Source: Mycobacterium pinniadriaticum
Lineage (GTDB): Bacteria > Actinomycetota > Actinomycetes > Mycobacteriales > Mycobacteriaceae
NCBI RefSeq assembly: GCF_026242045.1
Contig: NZ_JAPJDO010000004.1
Coordinates: 62,001-126,000, forward strand
Length of the DNA: 64,000 nt
Direction: 5' to 3'
The number at the start of each line of letters is the position of its first letter. Position 1 is the first letter of the stretch. The position numbers and the translations under genes were made by a program. Below are positions 35,975 to 44,163 of the stretch, piece by piece. The notes under the pieces were generated by a model. It saw nothing but the letters and a program-made list of their open reading frames with translations, searched no databases and was not told where the DNA came from.

Positions 35975-36023
35975 ATAACTAATGGCAATAGATTTAACGC
36001 TGCCCGGTGAGAGGGGTTGATTG

Positions 36024-36224
36024 ATGAAGATCCGACTGGTTCGTTCGAAGTGCGCCGGACACGCGCAGTGCTACGCGGTTGCGCCCGATGTCTTTCCGAT
36101 CGACGACGAAGGTTATTGCATCCTTGAGGAGCGCGTTGTCGGGCCCGATGAGGTCGTCGCCGTGCGTGCGGGCGTCGCGAGCTGCCCCGAGCTGGCTCTG
36201 ATCATCGACGATGACGACGATTGA
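36024..36224 (+). CDS. [3Fe-4S]-type ferredoxin
   Basis: 66 residues from ATG 36024; a TTG one codon upstream is less likely because GAGAGGGG (36009-36016) is better spaced to the ATG. Cluster ligands are Cys-AGHAQ-Cys near the N-terminus and the Cys of SCPELAL near the C-terminus, the three-cysteine pattern of ferredoxins serving actinobacterial P450s. Acidic C-terminus (DDDDD). Probable electron donor to the P450 at 37216, two genes downstream. No ferredoxin reductase is seen in the window. Confidence 0.92.
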   Translation: MKIRLVRSKCAGHAQCYAVAPDVFPIDDEGYCILEERVVGPDEVVAVRAGVASCPELALIIDDDDD

Positions 36225-36230
36225 CGCGAT

Positions 36231-36251
36231 AAACCTATAGGCGTAAGGTTT
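36231..36251. promoter_or_regulatory. Inverted repeat between ferredoxin and SDR genes
   Basis: AAACCT and AGGTTT (36231-36236, 36246-36251) flank a 9-base spacer; CCTATAGG inside is also palindromic. It sits in the 84-bp gap before the SDR gene and may be an internal operator or promoter of the operon. Confidence 0.4.
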
Positions 36252-36308
36252 GACGCCGGGTGTTGCAGGTCACAGGAGCCACGATTCACCCTGAGTGCGA
36301 GGAGAAGG

Positions 36309-37175
36309 ATGAGACTCGAAGGCAAAGTCGCCGTCATCACCGGGGCCGGTTCAGGGCTTGGTCGGCACTGTTCGCAACTGTTCACGGCGGAAGGTGCCAA
36401 GGTCGCGATCGTCGACATTGATTCTGACCGTGCCGAACAGACTCTCAAGCTGGTGACCGAAGATGGCGGGGACGCCATCGCCATCACCGCCGATGTGTCC
36501 GATAAGGCGCAGATCACCGCGGCGATTGATCAGACGGTGGAGCATTACGGCAAGCTCGATATCGCCTGGGCGAACGCCGGGATCGTCTCCCGCGGCGGCG
36601 CCGCAGCTCTCGGTCTCGAGGATCCGGTGGCCTTCGAGGACTTGACCGAGGCCGACTGGCAGGACGTCCTGGGCGTCAACCTCAGCGGCGTCATCTACAC
36701 CGCCCAGGCCGCGGTCCCGCATCTGAAGGCCAACGGTGGCGGGACCATTCTGGCCACCTCGTCGGCAGCCTCGCTGGTCGCCTACCCGAGCATCTCGCTG
36801 TACTGTGCCACCAAGGCCGGGGTCAACGGCTTGGTCCGCGGGCTCAGTCTGGATCTGGGGCGCTACGGCATTCGCGTCAACGCGATCGCGCCGACGCATG
36901 GGATGTCCCCGAACTTCCTGATGCCACCTGGTTCACCGGTGGTCGGGATGTCCTACGAAGAGTCGGCCGGCCCGTGGAATCCGACCGTGTCGCCGATACC
37001 CCTGAAGCTGGCCCGACCCCCATCACTGTCGGATAACGCGAAGGTGGCCTTGTTCCTGGTCTCCGACGACTCGGCGTACATCTCCGGTGCGGTCATCGGC
37101 GCCACCGACGGCGGGACCCTGGGCCGCGTCGGCATGTGGTTCCCCGACGACCTCAACCCGCAACCCGTCGCCTGA
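36309..37175 (+). CDS. Short-chain dehydrogenase/reductase
   Basis: 288 residues. Cofactor motif TGAGSGLG (11-18), NAG (89-91), catalytic Ser152, Tyr165 and Lys169 (YCATK). The acidic residue after beta-2 (VDID) favours NAD(H). After the core there is an insertion, THGMSPNFLMPPGSP to PIPLKLARPP, that likely forms a lid over a bulky substrate, as in steroid-like SDRs (inference). GAGGAGAAGG before ATG is an excellent ribosome site. Probably oxidises an alcohol formed by the P450 or Rieske oxygenase downstream. Confidence 0.92.
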   Translation: MRLEGKVAVITGAGSGLGRHCSQLFTAEGAKVAIVDIDSDRAEQTLKLVTEDGGDAIAITADVSDKAQITAAIDQTVEHYGKLDIAWANAGIVSRGGAAALGLEDPVAFEDLTEADWQDVLGVNLSGVIYTAQAAVPHLKANGGGTILATSSAASLVAYPSISLYCATKAGVNGLVRGLSLDLGRYGIRVNAIAPTHGMSPNFLMPPGSPVVGMSYEESAGPWNPTVSPIPLKLARPPSLSDNAKVALFLVSDDSAYISGAVIGATDGGTLGRVGMWFPDDLNPQPVA

Positions 37176-37215
37176 CGGCCCGCCACGGATCCGACGACTG
37201 CCGAGGAGACCCGAG

Positions 37216-38445
37216 ATGACGACGATTGAGAAAGTGCCCGCTCACCTGGTGACGGATTTCGACGTGTATGACCCGAGCCTGGCTGAGCCGGTCGATGTCA
37301 TGCAGGACAAGATGGCCGAGCTGGCCGCGATGGGTCCGGTGGTGTACTCGACCGCACACGGTGGGCACTGGATCGTGACGCGGTACAAGGAGATTCACCA
37401 GGTCCTCACCGATAGCACGACGTTCTCCAGCTATCCCAACAACCTGGTGACACCTGCCGATTTCGGCCGGTTCATCCCGCTGGAGCTCGACCCGCCGGAG
37501 CACACCGCCTACCGCCACGCGCTGCAACCGCTGTTCAGCCCGCAGCGGATGAAGCGGCTGTCCGACGACATCCGCGGCGTGGTCAACGACCTCATCGACA
37601 AATTCGCCGGCAGGGGCGAGGCGGAGTTCATCACCGAGTTCGCGCGCGAACTGCCGGCCAAGGTCTTTCTGGCCCTGATGGACTGGCCGATCGCCGATGC
37701 GCCGATGTTCATCGAAGCCACCGACGCGGTACTGTTCGGCAAACCTGGCGGTACCAAGGAAGAGTCCGACCAGGCGATGATGATGGCCGCGATGACGATC
37801 GCAGGCTACTTCAACACTGTGATCGCCGAGCGGCGCGGGAAATCCGGCGACGATGCCACATCCAAGCTGATCAACACCGAGGTTGAACTTCCCGACGGCA
37901 CCCGGTTGATCAGCGACGAAGAGCTGTTCCGGATGTTCTTCCTGCTCTTGATGGGGGGTCTGCACACCGTGCAGGGCTCGCTGGCCTGGTCGGTCGTGCA
38001 CTTCGTCAACAACCCAGCCCAGCGGGATCTGCTGATCGCCGACCCGACTCTTCTGCCCAAAGCCGTCGAAGAGGTGCTGCGTATCGAGGCGGCGGTGTCC
38101 GCCGGCCGCCGCGTGGCCTGCGACACCACCCTGGGCGGTGTGCAGCTGGCCAAGGATGACCAGCTCATCGTCCTGCTGTGTACCGCAAATCGCGATCCCG
38201 ACTACTTTGATTCGCCCAATACCTTCGACGTGACCCGCAACCCCAACCGGCACCTGTCCTTCGGTTCGGGAGTGCACCGTTGCCTCGGCTCGCACTTGGG
38301 CCGGCTGGAGCTGACGATCGCACTCGAAGAACTCCATCGACGCATTCCCGACTACCGACTCGTGGAGTCCGACCCGCCGATCTTCCACTCCACCCAGGTG
38401 CGCGGCTGCCATCGGATGCCGATCACGTTCACGCCCGAGAAGTGA
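37216..38445 (+). CDS. Cytochrome P450
   Basis: 409 residues from ATG 37216 (GAGGAGA upstream). Haem ligand Cys356 in FGSGVHRCLG; ExxR is Glu286-Arg289 in EEVLRIEA; DPPEH near residue 92 is typical of bacterial CYPs. The I-helix reads LLMGGLHTVQGS, so His250 stands where the acid of the acid-alcohol pair normally is. Substrate hydroxylation likely uses the ferredoxin at 36024. CYP family number cannot be assigned by eye. Confidence 0.94.
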   Translation: MTTIEKVPAHLVTDFDVYDPSLAEPVDVMQDKMAELAAMGPVVYSTAHGGHWIVTRYKEIHQVLTDSTTFSSYPNNLVTPADFGRFIPLELDPPEHTAYRHALQPLFSPQRMKRLSDDIRGVVNDLIDKFAGRGEAEFITEFARELPAKVFLALMDWPIADAPMFIEATDAVLFGKPGGTKEESDQAMMMAAMTIAGYFNTVIAERRGKSGDDATSKLINTEVELPDGTRLISDEELFRMFFLLLMGGLHTVQGSLAWSVVHFVNNPAQRDLLIADPTLLPKAVEEVLRIEAAVSAGRRVACDTTLGGVQLAKDDQLIVLLCTANRDPDYFDSPNTFDVTRNPNRHLSFGSGVHRCLGSHLGRLELTIALEELHRRIPDYRLVESDPPIFHSTQVRGCHRMPITFTPEK

Positions 38446-38452
38446 GTCCGCA

Positions 38453-39631
38453 ATGACCAAATCACTGCCGCGCCCTGACCGAATCAGGCGAGCGATCGAG
38501 CTCCTGCGCAACGAGACGACCGACAAATTCGACGACGTGGTCACGTTCTCCGCGCACGAGTTCACCGATCCCGAGTTAGCCCAGCGTGAAAGGGATCTCA
38601 TTTTCGGTGAGGTGCCCTCGATCATCGCCCATGGTTCGGAGATCGCCAAGCCCTACGATTTCATGACCGTCCAGATGCCGCGAAACAACGTCCTTTTGGT
38701 GCGCCAGAAGGACGGCGGCGTCAAGGCATTCGTCAACCTGTGCCGTCATCGCGGAGCGCTGCTCGAGGACAACGAGAAGGGCCGCTGCAGGTTCTTCTCG
38801 TGCCCGTACCATCGTTGGTCTTACGATCCGGACGGATCATTGCGAATGATCACCCGCGACAACACCTTCGGTGATATCGACCGCGGAAAGTTCGGCCTGG
38901 TCGAGCTCCCGTGCGAGGAGCGCCACGGATTCATCTGGATCATCGACAACGCCAACGCGTCGATCGACGTCGCCGGCTGGCTCGGGCCGGAGATGGACGC
39001 GATCCTGGGCGGCTACGATCTCGCCGAGCTGGTGTGCTTCCGGGCAGCGGGTTTCGACGAGCCGACCAACTGGAAGATCATGCAGGATGCGTTCCTGGAC
39101 GGTTACCACATCCAGTACGCCCACCCCAATTCCGCGGGAAAGATCATCCACACGAATGTGATGGCGTTTGAGGACTTCGGTCGGCATTGCCGTTTTATTG
39201 CGCCGCGGAAGTCCATCGATCGCTGGCTGGAGGAGGATCCGGGTGATCGCTCGCTCGATCCCTACGTGACCGAAACCCATTTTCTGCTGCCCAACAGCAC
39301 ATTGCTTCGTCAGCCCGACCACTTCCAGTTGCTGACGTTCCGCCCGCATCCGACCGACCCGACGAAGTCGCGGATGGAACAGCGGCTGATGGTTCCCCGG
39401 CTGGAGGTTTCCGGTATGGCCGAGGATCACTGGAACAATCGGTGGGAAAAGAACTGGGAAATCCTGTTGACAGTGCTGCATAGCGAGGACTTCCCGCTGC
39501 TGCGCAACTCTCAACAGGGCATGGGCAGTGCGGACGCCGGTGACATGCTATTGGGCCGAAACGAGACGGCCAACCAGGTGTTCCGGCGGGAGACGAAGCG
39601 GCTCCTCGCCAAAGGTGCCCCGCCGTCCTGA
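38453..39631 (+). CDS. Rieske non-haem iron oxygenase, large subunit
   Basis: 392 residues. Rieske ligands Cys97, His99, Cys117 and His120 (CRHRG, CPYHRW). Mononuclear iron site: bridging Asp216, His219 and His224 in DGYHIQYAH, with Asp346 in HSEDFPLL as third ligand. Alpha subunit only, with no beta subunit or reductase adjacent, as in alpha-3 oxygenases such as the steroid 9-alpha-hydroxylase KshA group. Probably hydroxylates a ring or opens the way to ring cleavage. Begins 7 bp after the P450 stop. Confidence 0.93.
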   Translation: MTKSLPRPDRIRRAIELLRNETTDKFDDVVTFSAHEFTDPELAQRERDLIFGEVPSIIAHGSEIAKPYDFMTVQMPRNNVLLVRQKDGGVKAFVNLCRHRGALLEDNEKGRCRFFSCPYHRWSYDPDGSLRMITRDNTFGDIDRGKFGLVELPCEERHGFIWIIDNANASIDVAGWLGPEMDAILGGYDLAELVCFRAAGFDEPTNWKIMQDAFLDGYHIQYAHPNSAGKIIHTNVMAFEDFGRHCRFIAPRKSIDRWLEEDPGDRSLDPYVTETHFLLPNSTLLRQPDHFQLLTFRPHPTDPTKSRMEQRLMVPRLEVSGMAEDHWNNRWEKNWEILLTVLHSEDFPLLRNSQQGMGSADAGDMLLGRNETANQVFRRETKRLLAKGAPPS

Positions 39632-39637
39632 TTCGCG

Positions 39638-40492
39638 ATGATCAAATACGAATGGCGCAACGCGCTGAGTCGGCCCGAAGCCGACGAACTTGCCGGCCTG
39701 CTGACACGCGCTGCGGCCTATGACGCCGAAGCCGGTTACAACAGTATCGATTTCGCCGATGTGGAACGGTCGATGGCGGCCGCAGACTCGCTCGACCGGC
39801 ATCTGCTGATCTGGATGCTGCCGCATGCCATTGCCATGGACGAGCCCAACGCACCCGAGTGCATTGCCGGCTTGTTGCGCCTCGCGGGTGCGGCATCGGG
39901 CAGCGCCCAGGCTACCGCCGTGATCGATCCCGGCCTGCGTTCGATCGGCATCATGACTCTTCTGCTCGAGCAGGTCGGTCTCGATACGGCGGGCGCCGCC
40001 GGTTGGTTGGGCACGGGTGCGCACACCATCACCTCCTGGGCTCGGGGGAACCATCCGGCCAGCGGCCGGCTCAGCAATCGCTTCCTGATCCCACGGACGC
40101 GCCGGGTCTGGCAACTGATCTGCGGTACTGACTCCGGTGTGGACGTCGCAGCACCAGTTCTCGAACGAATCGGGTCCGATGGCGGGCCGCGGTATGCGTT
40201 GCGGGAAGGCGGCAGTGTAGTCGGGTGGGCGATGCTGAATCGGCAGCCGGTGCTGTCTGAGGGGCTCGGTGACTGCGTGGTCGTCGACCGCATCGACGCC
40301 GCGGCGTCCGCTCCGCCGGGGGGCTTGCGACGCCTTCTGGACGGTGTCGTCGCCGTCGCCGGCGAAGCCGGACTGGCCGGCGCCATCGTCCATGTGGATT
40401 CTGATGACACCAGGCTGGTCAACGCGGCTCGCCTGGCGGGCTTCCATCACGATCGCACCGATGTGCGCTACCAACTCGGAGGCAGCAGTTGA
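39638..40492 (+). CDS. GNAT acetyltransferase, mycothiol-synthase-like
   Basis: 284 residues. The N-terminal half (PEADELAGLLTRAAAYDAEAG) and the middle PGLRSIGIMTLLLEQVG, followed by SWARGNHPASGRLSNRF and RTRRVWQL, resemble the MshD signature WAHGDHPAA...R.LWQM. The C-terminal half (DRIDAA...GLAGAIVHVDSD....NAARLAGFH) also fits a GNAT fold. It could acylate a pathway intermediate rather than make mycothiol. Assignment is tentative. Stop overlaps the next gene's TTG start by TTGA. Confidence 0.55.
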   Translation: MIKYEWRNALSRPEADELAGLLTRAAAYDAEAGYNSIDFADVERSMAAADSLDRHLLIWMLPHAIAMDEPNAPECIAGLLRLAGAASGSAQATAVIDPGLRSIGIMTLLLEQVGLDTAGAAGWLGTGAHTITSWARGNHPASGRLSNRFLIPRTRRVWQLICGTDSGVDVAAPVLERIGSDGGPRYALREGGSVVGWAMLNRQPVLSEGLGDCVVVDRIDAAASAPPGGLRRLLDGVVAVAGEAGLAGAIVHVDSDDTRLVNAARLAGFHHDRTDVRYQLGGSS

Positions 40493-41247
40493 CCATTGAG
40501 CTCGCACCCGGCGTGCCCGGCGAACTCGTCGCCACAGTCGAGGCCCATGGCAAAGCCGTTGCGGCCGCTGACAACGCCACTGTCCTGGCCGATTTCCTGC
40601 CGGACCGCATCGGTCAACTCATTGCATCGGCCGATGTGCCGAATCGCCTGACGGGATGCGAAGTACGCAGCATCGCCGGTGTCGGTGACGATCGCTACGA
40701 CGCGGTCATCCGCTACCTCAAGCCCGATGGCGACTGGTTTGAACTACGCAGCCGCTGGGTGCACTTCGACGACGGCACCTGGCGGGTGTTCAGTGTGCGC
40801 AACATCCCGGAGACCCCCCCGTGGATGGACCTGGCTGGGCCGTCCGATGACGGGATCGACACCCCGCATTGGGATGGATTGCGCGCGGGCAGGCTACTTC
40901 TTCAGCAGTGCGCCGGATGCGCGAACTGGATCTGGGCACCCCGGCCGATCTGTCCACGCTGCCACTCGTTCGACATGCGGTGGCAACAGGTCGAACCGGT
41001 GGGCGTCATCTATTCGTGGACCCGTACCTGGCAGCCGTTCAGCCGGGAAGCCACCGGGCACCTGCCCTACGTCGTTGTCCTCGTGGAACTTCCCGCTGCT
41101 GGCGGGTGCCGGGTGGTTGGGGTGCTCGCGCACGCCGACGGCGTGACACCCGCTATCGGAGCGACAGTCGTGGGCCACATCGACTCGCCCCCCGACGATG
41201 AACATTGGCCACTGATCCGCTGGCAGCTCGAGGAGGTGCAGCGATGA
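40489..41247 (+). CDS. NTF2-like/DUF35 (OB-fold) fusion protein
   Basis: 252 residues from TTG 40489, overlapping the GNAT stop. The first about 105 residues look like an NTF2/SnoaL-type alpha+beta domain (FELRSRWVHFDDGTWRVFSV). The rest is a DUF35 module: zinc ribbon CAGCANW and CPRCHSF (about 139-161), then OB strands with GVIYSWTRTWQPF. DUF35 proteins support thiolase-like retro-aldolases; in cholesterol side-chain cleavage the MaoC-DUF35 protein ChsH2 pairs with Ltp2. Here the neighbour at 41244 would be that partner, but the N-terminal domain is different. Confidence 0.75.
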   Translation: MTIELAPGVPGELVATVEAHGKAVAAADNATVLADFLPDRIGQLIASADVPNRLTGCEVRSIAGVGDDRYDAVIRYLKPDGDWFELRSRWVHFDDGTWRVFSVRNIPETPPWMDLAGPSDDGIDTPHWDGLRAGRLLLQQCAGCANWIWAPRPICPRCHSFDMRWQQVEPVGVIYSWTRTWQPFSREATGHLPYVVVLVELPAAGGCRVVGVLAHADGVTPAIGATVVGHIDSPPDDEHWPLIRWQLEEVQR

Positions 41248-42410
41248 CCCGATTCCGCGGCGCCACCGCCGTTGTCGGTGTCGGCGCGACCGAGTACTAC
41301 AAGCGGGGCACCAGCCCGTTGTCGTCGGCGCAGCTGGTGTTGCGGGCAATTCTGGGGGCCTGCGAGGACGCCGGCGCCGACCCGCGATCGATCGATGGAT
41401 TTGTCTCCTACGCGGGTGATTCGAGTGAGGGACTGGTGCTCGGTGCTGCTCTGGGTGTCCGGGAGGTCCGGTGGTCGACCCAGGTCTTGGGCGGTGGGGG
41501 AGGTGCGGTCGCCGCAGCGGTGAATTGTGCTGCCGCGGCGGTCTATAGCGGCCAGGCGAACTGCGTCGCGGTTTACCGCGGGCTCAGCGAGGGAACCGAC
41601 GGGCGCGGCGCCTACAACAAGGGCCACATGGGCCATCTGTATACCGCGCACGGCATGTTGGCACCGGCACAGGTCTGCGCGTTGCGCACCCAGCGGATGC
41701 TGGAGGTCGACCGGGTGCCTGCCTCCGCACTCGAGGCGGTGGCGTTGGCCGGTTACCACCATGCCCAGAACAACCCGGCGGCCGTGGCGTACGGTCGCCC
41801 GCTGGATCACGACGGCTACCAGGCGAGTCGGTTGATCTCCGAGCCACTGAGACTGTTCGACTGTTCGCGAGAAAACGACGGGGCAACCGCGATTCTCGTG
41901 GTGGCGGCAGACCGTACGGGCGATTACCGTGGCCGGCCTGCCTACATCCTGTCCGGGGTTCAGGGTGCGGCGGCCGGGTGGAGCGAGTCCGTCGAGAACG
42001 AACGCGACTACACAAGCGCGGGCTTTCACCCGGCGTTGGTGCAGAGATTGTGGACCGACGCACAGATCGGCCCCGCGGATGTGGACGTGTCGCAGGTCTA
42101 CGAGAATTTCACCGGCCCGGCGGTGGCGGCCATGATCGACCACGGTCTGTGCCCCGGTGGTCCAGCCGCCGGCGACTACCTGACGGTGGACAACCTCACC
42201 GTCGAGAAGGGAAGCCTGCCGATCAACACCGCCGGTGGCAACATCGCGGAAGGATTCGTCCACGGCATCGGGCTGGTCGCCGAGGCGGTACGTCAGATCC
42301 GCGGTGGATCACCGAATCCGGTGCAAGATGCCGACATCTCTCTTCTGATCGGCGGCCCCATGGCACCATTGGTGAGCTCTACCGTATTCGGTTCAGCTTC
42401 AACGATCTGA
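41244..42410 (+). CDS. Thiolase-like lipid-transfer protein (Ltp2-like candidate retro-aldolase)
   Basis: 388 residues from ATG 41244 (ATGA overlap). Thiolase fold marks: VGVGATEY, GLVLGAALG, DVSQVYENF (Tyr286), NTAGGNIAEGFVHG (His340). By eye, the region where thiolases have their nucleophilic cysteine is LGGGGG (82-87) with no Cys at that position; Ltp2-type proteins likewise lack it and act as retro-aldolases. With the DUF35 partner it would release a short acyl-CoA or ketone from a beta-hydroxyacyl-CoA side chain. Confidence 0.8.
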   Translation: MTRFRGATAVVGVGATEYYKRGTSPLSSAQLVLRAILGACEDAGADPRSIDGFVSYAGDSSEGLVLGAALGVREVRWSTQVLGGGGGAVAAAVNCAAAAVYSGQANCVAVYRGLSEGTDGRGAYNKGHMGHLYTAHGMLAPAQVCALRTQRMLEVDRVPASALEAVALAGYHHAQNNPAAVAYGRPLDHDGYQASRLISEPLRLFDCSRENDGATAILVVAADRTGDYRGRPAYILSGVQGAAAGWSESVENERDYTSAGFHPALVQRLWTDAQIGPADVDVSQVYENFTGPAVAAMIDHGLCPGGPAAGDYLTVDNLTVEKGSLPINTAGGNIAEGFVHGIGLVAEAVRQIRGGSPNPVQDADISLLIGGPMAPLVSSTVFGSASTI

Positions 42411-42431
42411 CCGAAGGGATAGAGGAGGACG

Positions 42432-43955
42432 ATGGCCGCGACCGTGGCATCGGCATTGCGCTGGTGGGCCAGGACCAAGGGCGACCAGTGCGCACTGATC
42501 GTCGGCGAGGACGAGATCAGCTACCGGCAGTTGCACGAATGGACCAGCCGGTTGGCCAGAAAGCTGACTGATGAGGGAGTCAAGCCAGGAGACCGGGTCG
42601 GGCTGCTGGCGCCCAATACCCCGCAATGGCCGGTAGCGGCATTGGCGGTGATGAAGTCCGGGGCGACGCTGGTCCCACTGAACTCGCGCCTGAAGCCGGC
42701 CGAGATCCGCAAGATCGCCGACGACGCGGAAATCAATGCCGTCATTGCGGCCTCCACCCACGCTGCGGGCGCCGACGAGGCACGCGGTGCGGGTAGGGAT
42801 TTCACTCTCTGGACCTTCGATATCGTCGACGATCAGCAGTTCGGCGAGCCGGACGACTTCGTGATCCAGCCGCAGCCTGATGATCCGATTGCGGTGATCT
42901 TCACCAGTGGCTCGACCGGCTTGTCGAAGGGGGTGATCCTCACCAGTCGGACACTGATGGGCATGGTGCTGGAGAACACCCTCGCCGAGGAGGGTTTCCG
43001 CCCCGGAACCGTCACCCTTCTGGTGCTGCCGCTGGCCTTCACGCCGGGGCTGGTCTATGGCCTCTTGATCACCTCGGTTCTCGGTGGCACGTTGGTCGTC
43101 GAACCGGAGCTCAATCCGGCGCGCGCGGTGACATTGATCGAGAAGTACTCGGTGCGAGCCCTTTTCGGTGTCCCCCTGGTCTTTGAGGCGCTCTCGCGTG
43201 CCGCTGAGTTCGCTGAGGCCGATCTGAGTTCGCTGCAGACGGCCATCGTGGGTGGCGCAGCGGTGCCCGTCGACCTGTTGCGCCGGTGGGCGGAGAAGGG
43301 GGTGCTGCTTCGCCAGATCTACGGGATGACCGAAGCCGGTGGTGTGGCGACGGCAACCCTGAAAGACGACGCGCTCGAACATCCGGACTCGTGCGGTAGT
43401 GGATCGATCTTCACCGAGGTCGACGTGATGCTCGATGACGGGTCGATGGCGGGTCCAGGGGAACCAGGGGAACTGGTGGTCCGCGGTCCCGGAGTCACAC
43501 CGGGTTACTGGAACGATCCGCAGACCACGGCTGCCGCGATCCGCGACGGCTGGTTGCACAGCGGTGACGTCGGCGTGCGCGATGAACAAGGCCGGATCAC
43601 CTTCCTGGACCGCATCAAGGAACTCATCATCTCGGGCGGTATCAACATCTCACCGGTCGAGCTCGAGTCCGCGATCAGGACGCTCGACGGTGTCGAGGAG
43701 GTGGCCGTCATCGCCGCGCCCGACCCGCGCTTCGGAGAGACGCCCGCGGCGATCGTCACCGTCGTGGACGGGGCTGCCCTTGACGAATCCGCGGTGGTGG
43801 CCCATTGCGAAGCGGTTCTGTCGGACTACAAGGTCCCCCGCTACATCGTGCTCCGGACGGATCGGCTGCCCCGGCTGCCGAGTGGCAAGTTAGACAAGTC
43901 CGCGATACGCGACGAATACCGCGACATTCCAGGGAGATTCAACAGGGTCCGGTAG
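42432..43955 (+). CDS. Acyl-CoA synthetase (AMP-forming)
   Basis: 507 residues. P-loop-like motif FTSGSTGLSKG (157-167), YGMTEAGG near 300, GDVGVRDEQGRITFLDR near 390, and a lysine in PRLPSGKLDKS near the C-terminus. Activates a carboxylic acid as adenylate then CoA thioester. Last gene of the operon; ribosome site GGAGGA lies before ATG. It would make the CoA esters used by the Ltp2-like protein and by the acyl-CoA dehydrogenase at 3508. Confidence 0.93.
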   Translation: MAATVASALRWWARTKGDQCALIVGEDEISYRQLHEWTSRLARKLTDEGVKPGDRVGLLAPNTPQWPVAALAVMKSGATLVPLNSRLKPAEIRKIADDAEINAVIAASTHAAGADEARGAGRDFTLWTFDIVDDQQFGEPDDFVIQPQPDDPIAVIFTSGSTGLSKGVILTSRTLMGMVLENTLAEEGFRPGTVTLLVLPLAFTPGLVYGLLITSVLGGTLVVEPELNPARAVTLIEKYSVRALFGVPLVFEALSRAAEFAEADLSSLQTAIVGGAAVPVDLLRRWAEKGVLLRQIYGMTEAGGVATATLKDDALEHPDSCGSGSIFTEVDVMLDDGSMAGPGEPGELVVRGPGVTPGYWNDPQTTAAAIRDGWLHSGDVGVRDEQGRITFLDRIKELIISGGINISPVELESAIRTLDGVEEVAVIAAPDPRFGETPAAIVTVVDGAALDESAVVAHCEAVLSDYKVPRYIVLRTDRLPRLPSGKLDKSAIRDEYRDIPGRFNRVR

Positions 43956-43957
43956 TC

Positions 43958-43974
43958 CGGCCCGACACGGGCCG
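43958..43974 (+). terminator. GC hairpin at the end of the catabolic operon
   Basis: CGGCCCG-ACA-CGGGCCG is a perfect 7-bp stem with a 3-base loop, 2 bp after the acyl-CoA synthetase stop. No U-tract follows. Between here and the promoter at 44099 nothing else is recognised. Confidence 0.6.
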
Positions 43975-44098
43975 CGGTGACACCCCGTTGGTGCAGAGGC
44001 GCGAGTGCGGAACCCGACAACTCTGCGGGCGTCGGAGGCTGGTCAACGCATGGGCGTTGCGGGTCGGCATATCGCGCGGGGTGAATCACATTTCATAC

Positions 44099-44127
44099 TT
44101 GAATAGATATTCATTCGACGTTACGCT
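44099..44127 (+). promoter_or_regulatory. Promoter with operator for AveC-like gene
   Basis: TTGAAT (44099-44104), 17-bp spacer, TACGCT (44122-44127), followed by a leader with GAAGGAGAGGG before ATG 44164. The spacer includes the inverted repeat TGAATA-GA-TATTCA (44100-44113). A near copy of the whole element lies at 45698-45733, before the gene at 45738. Confidence 0.68.
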
Positions 44128-44163
44128 CCGGGTGCCGACGCATGAGCACCGAAGGAGAGGGAC

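Noticed and set aside
37153..38649. 498-codon antisense frame across the P450 gene
   Set aside because: The plus strand has all P450 motifs; GC-rich third positions commonly keep the reverse frame open.
41067..42263. 398-codon antisense frame over the Ltp2-like gene
   Set aside because: No recognisable domain, no ribosome site, and it opposes a chain of overlapping genes.
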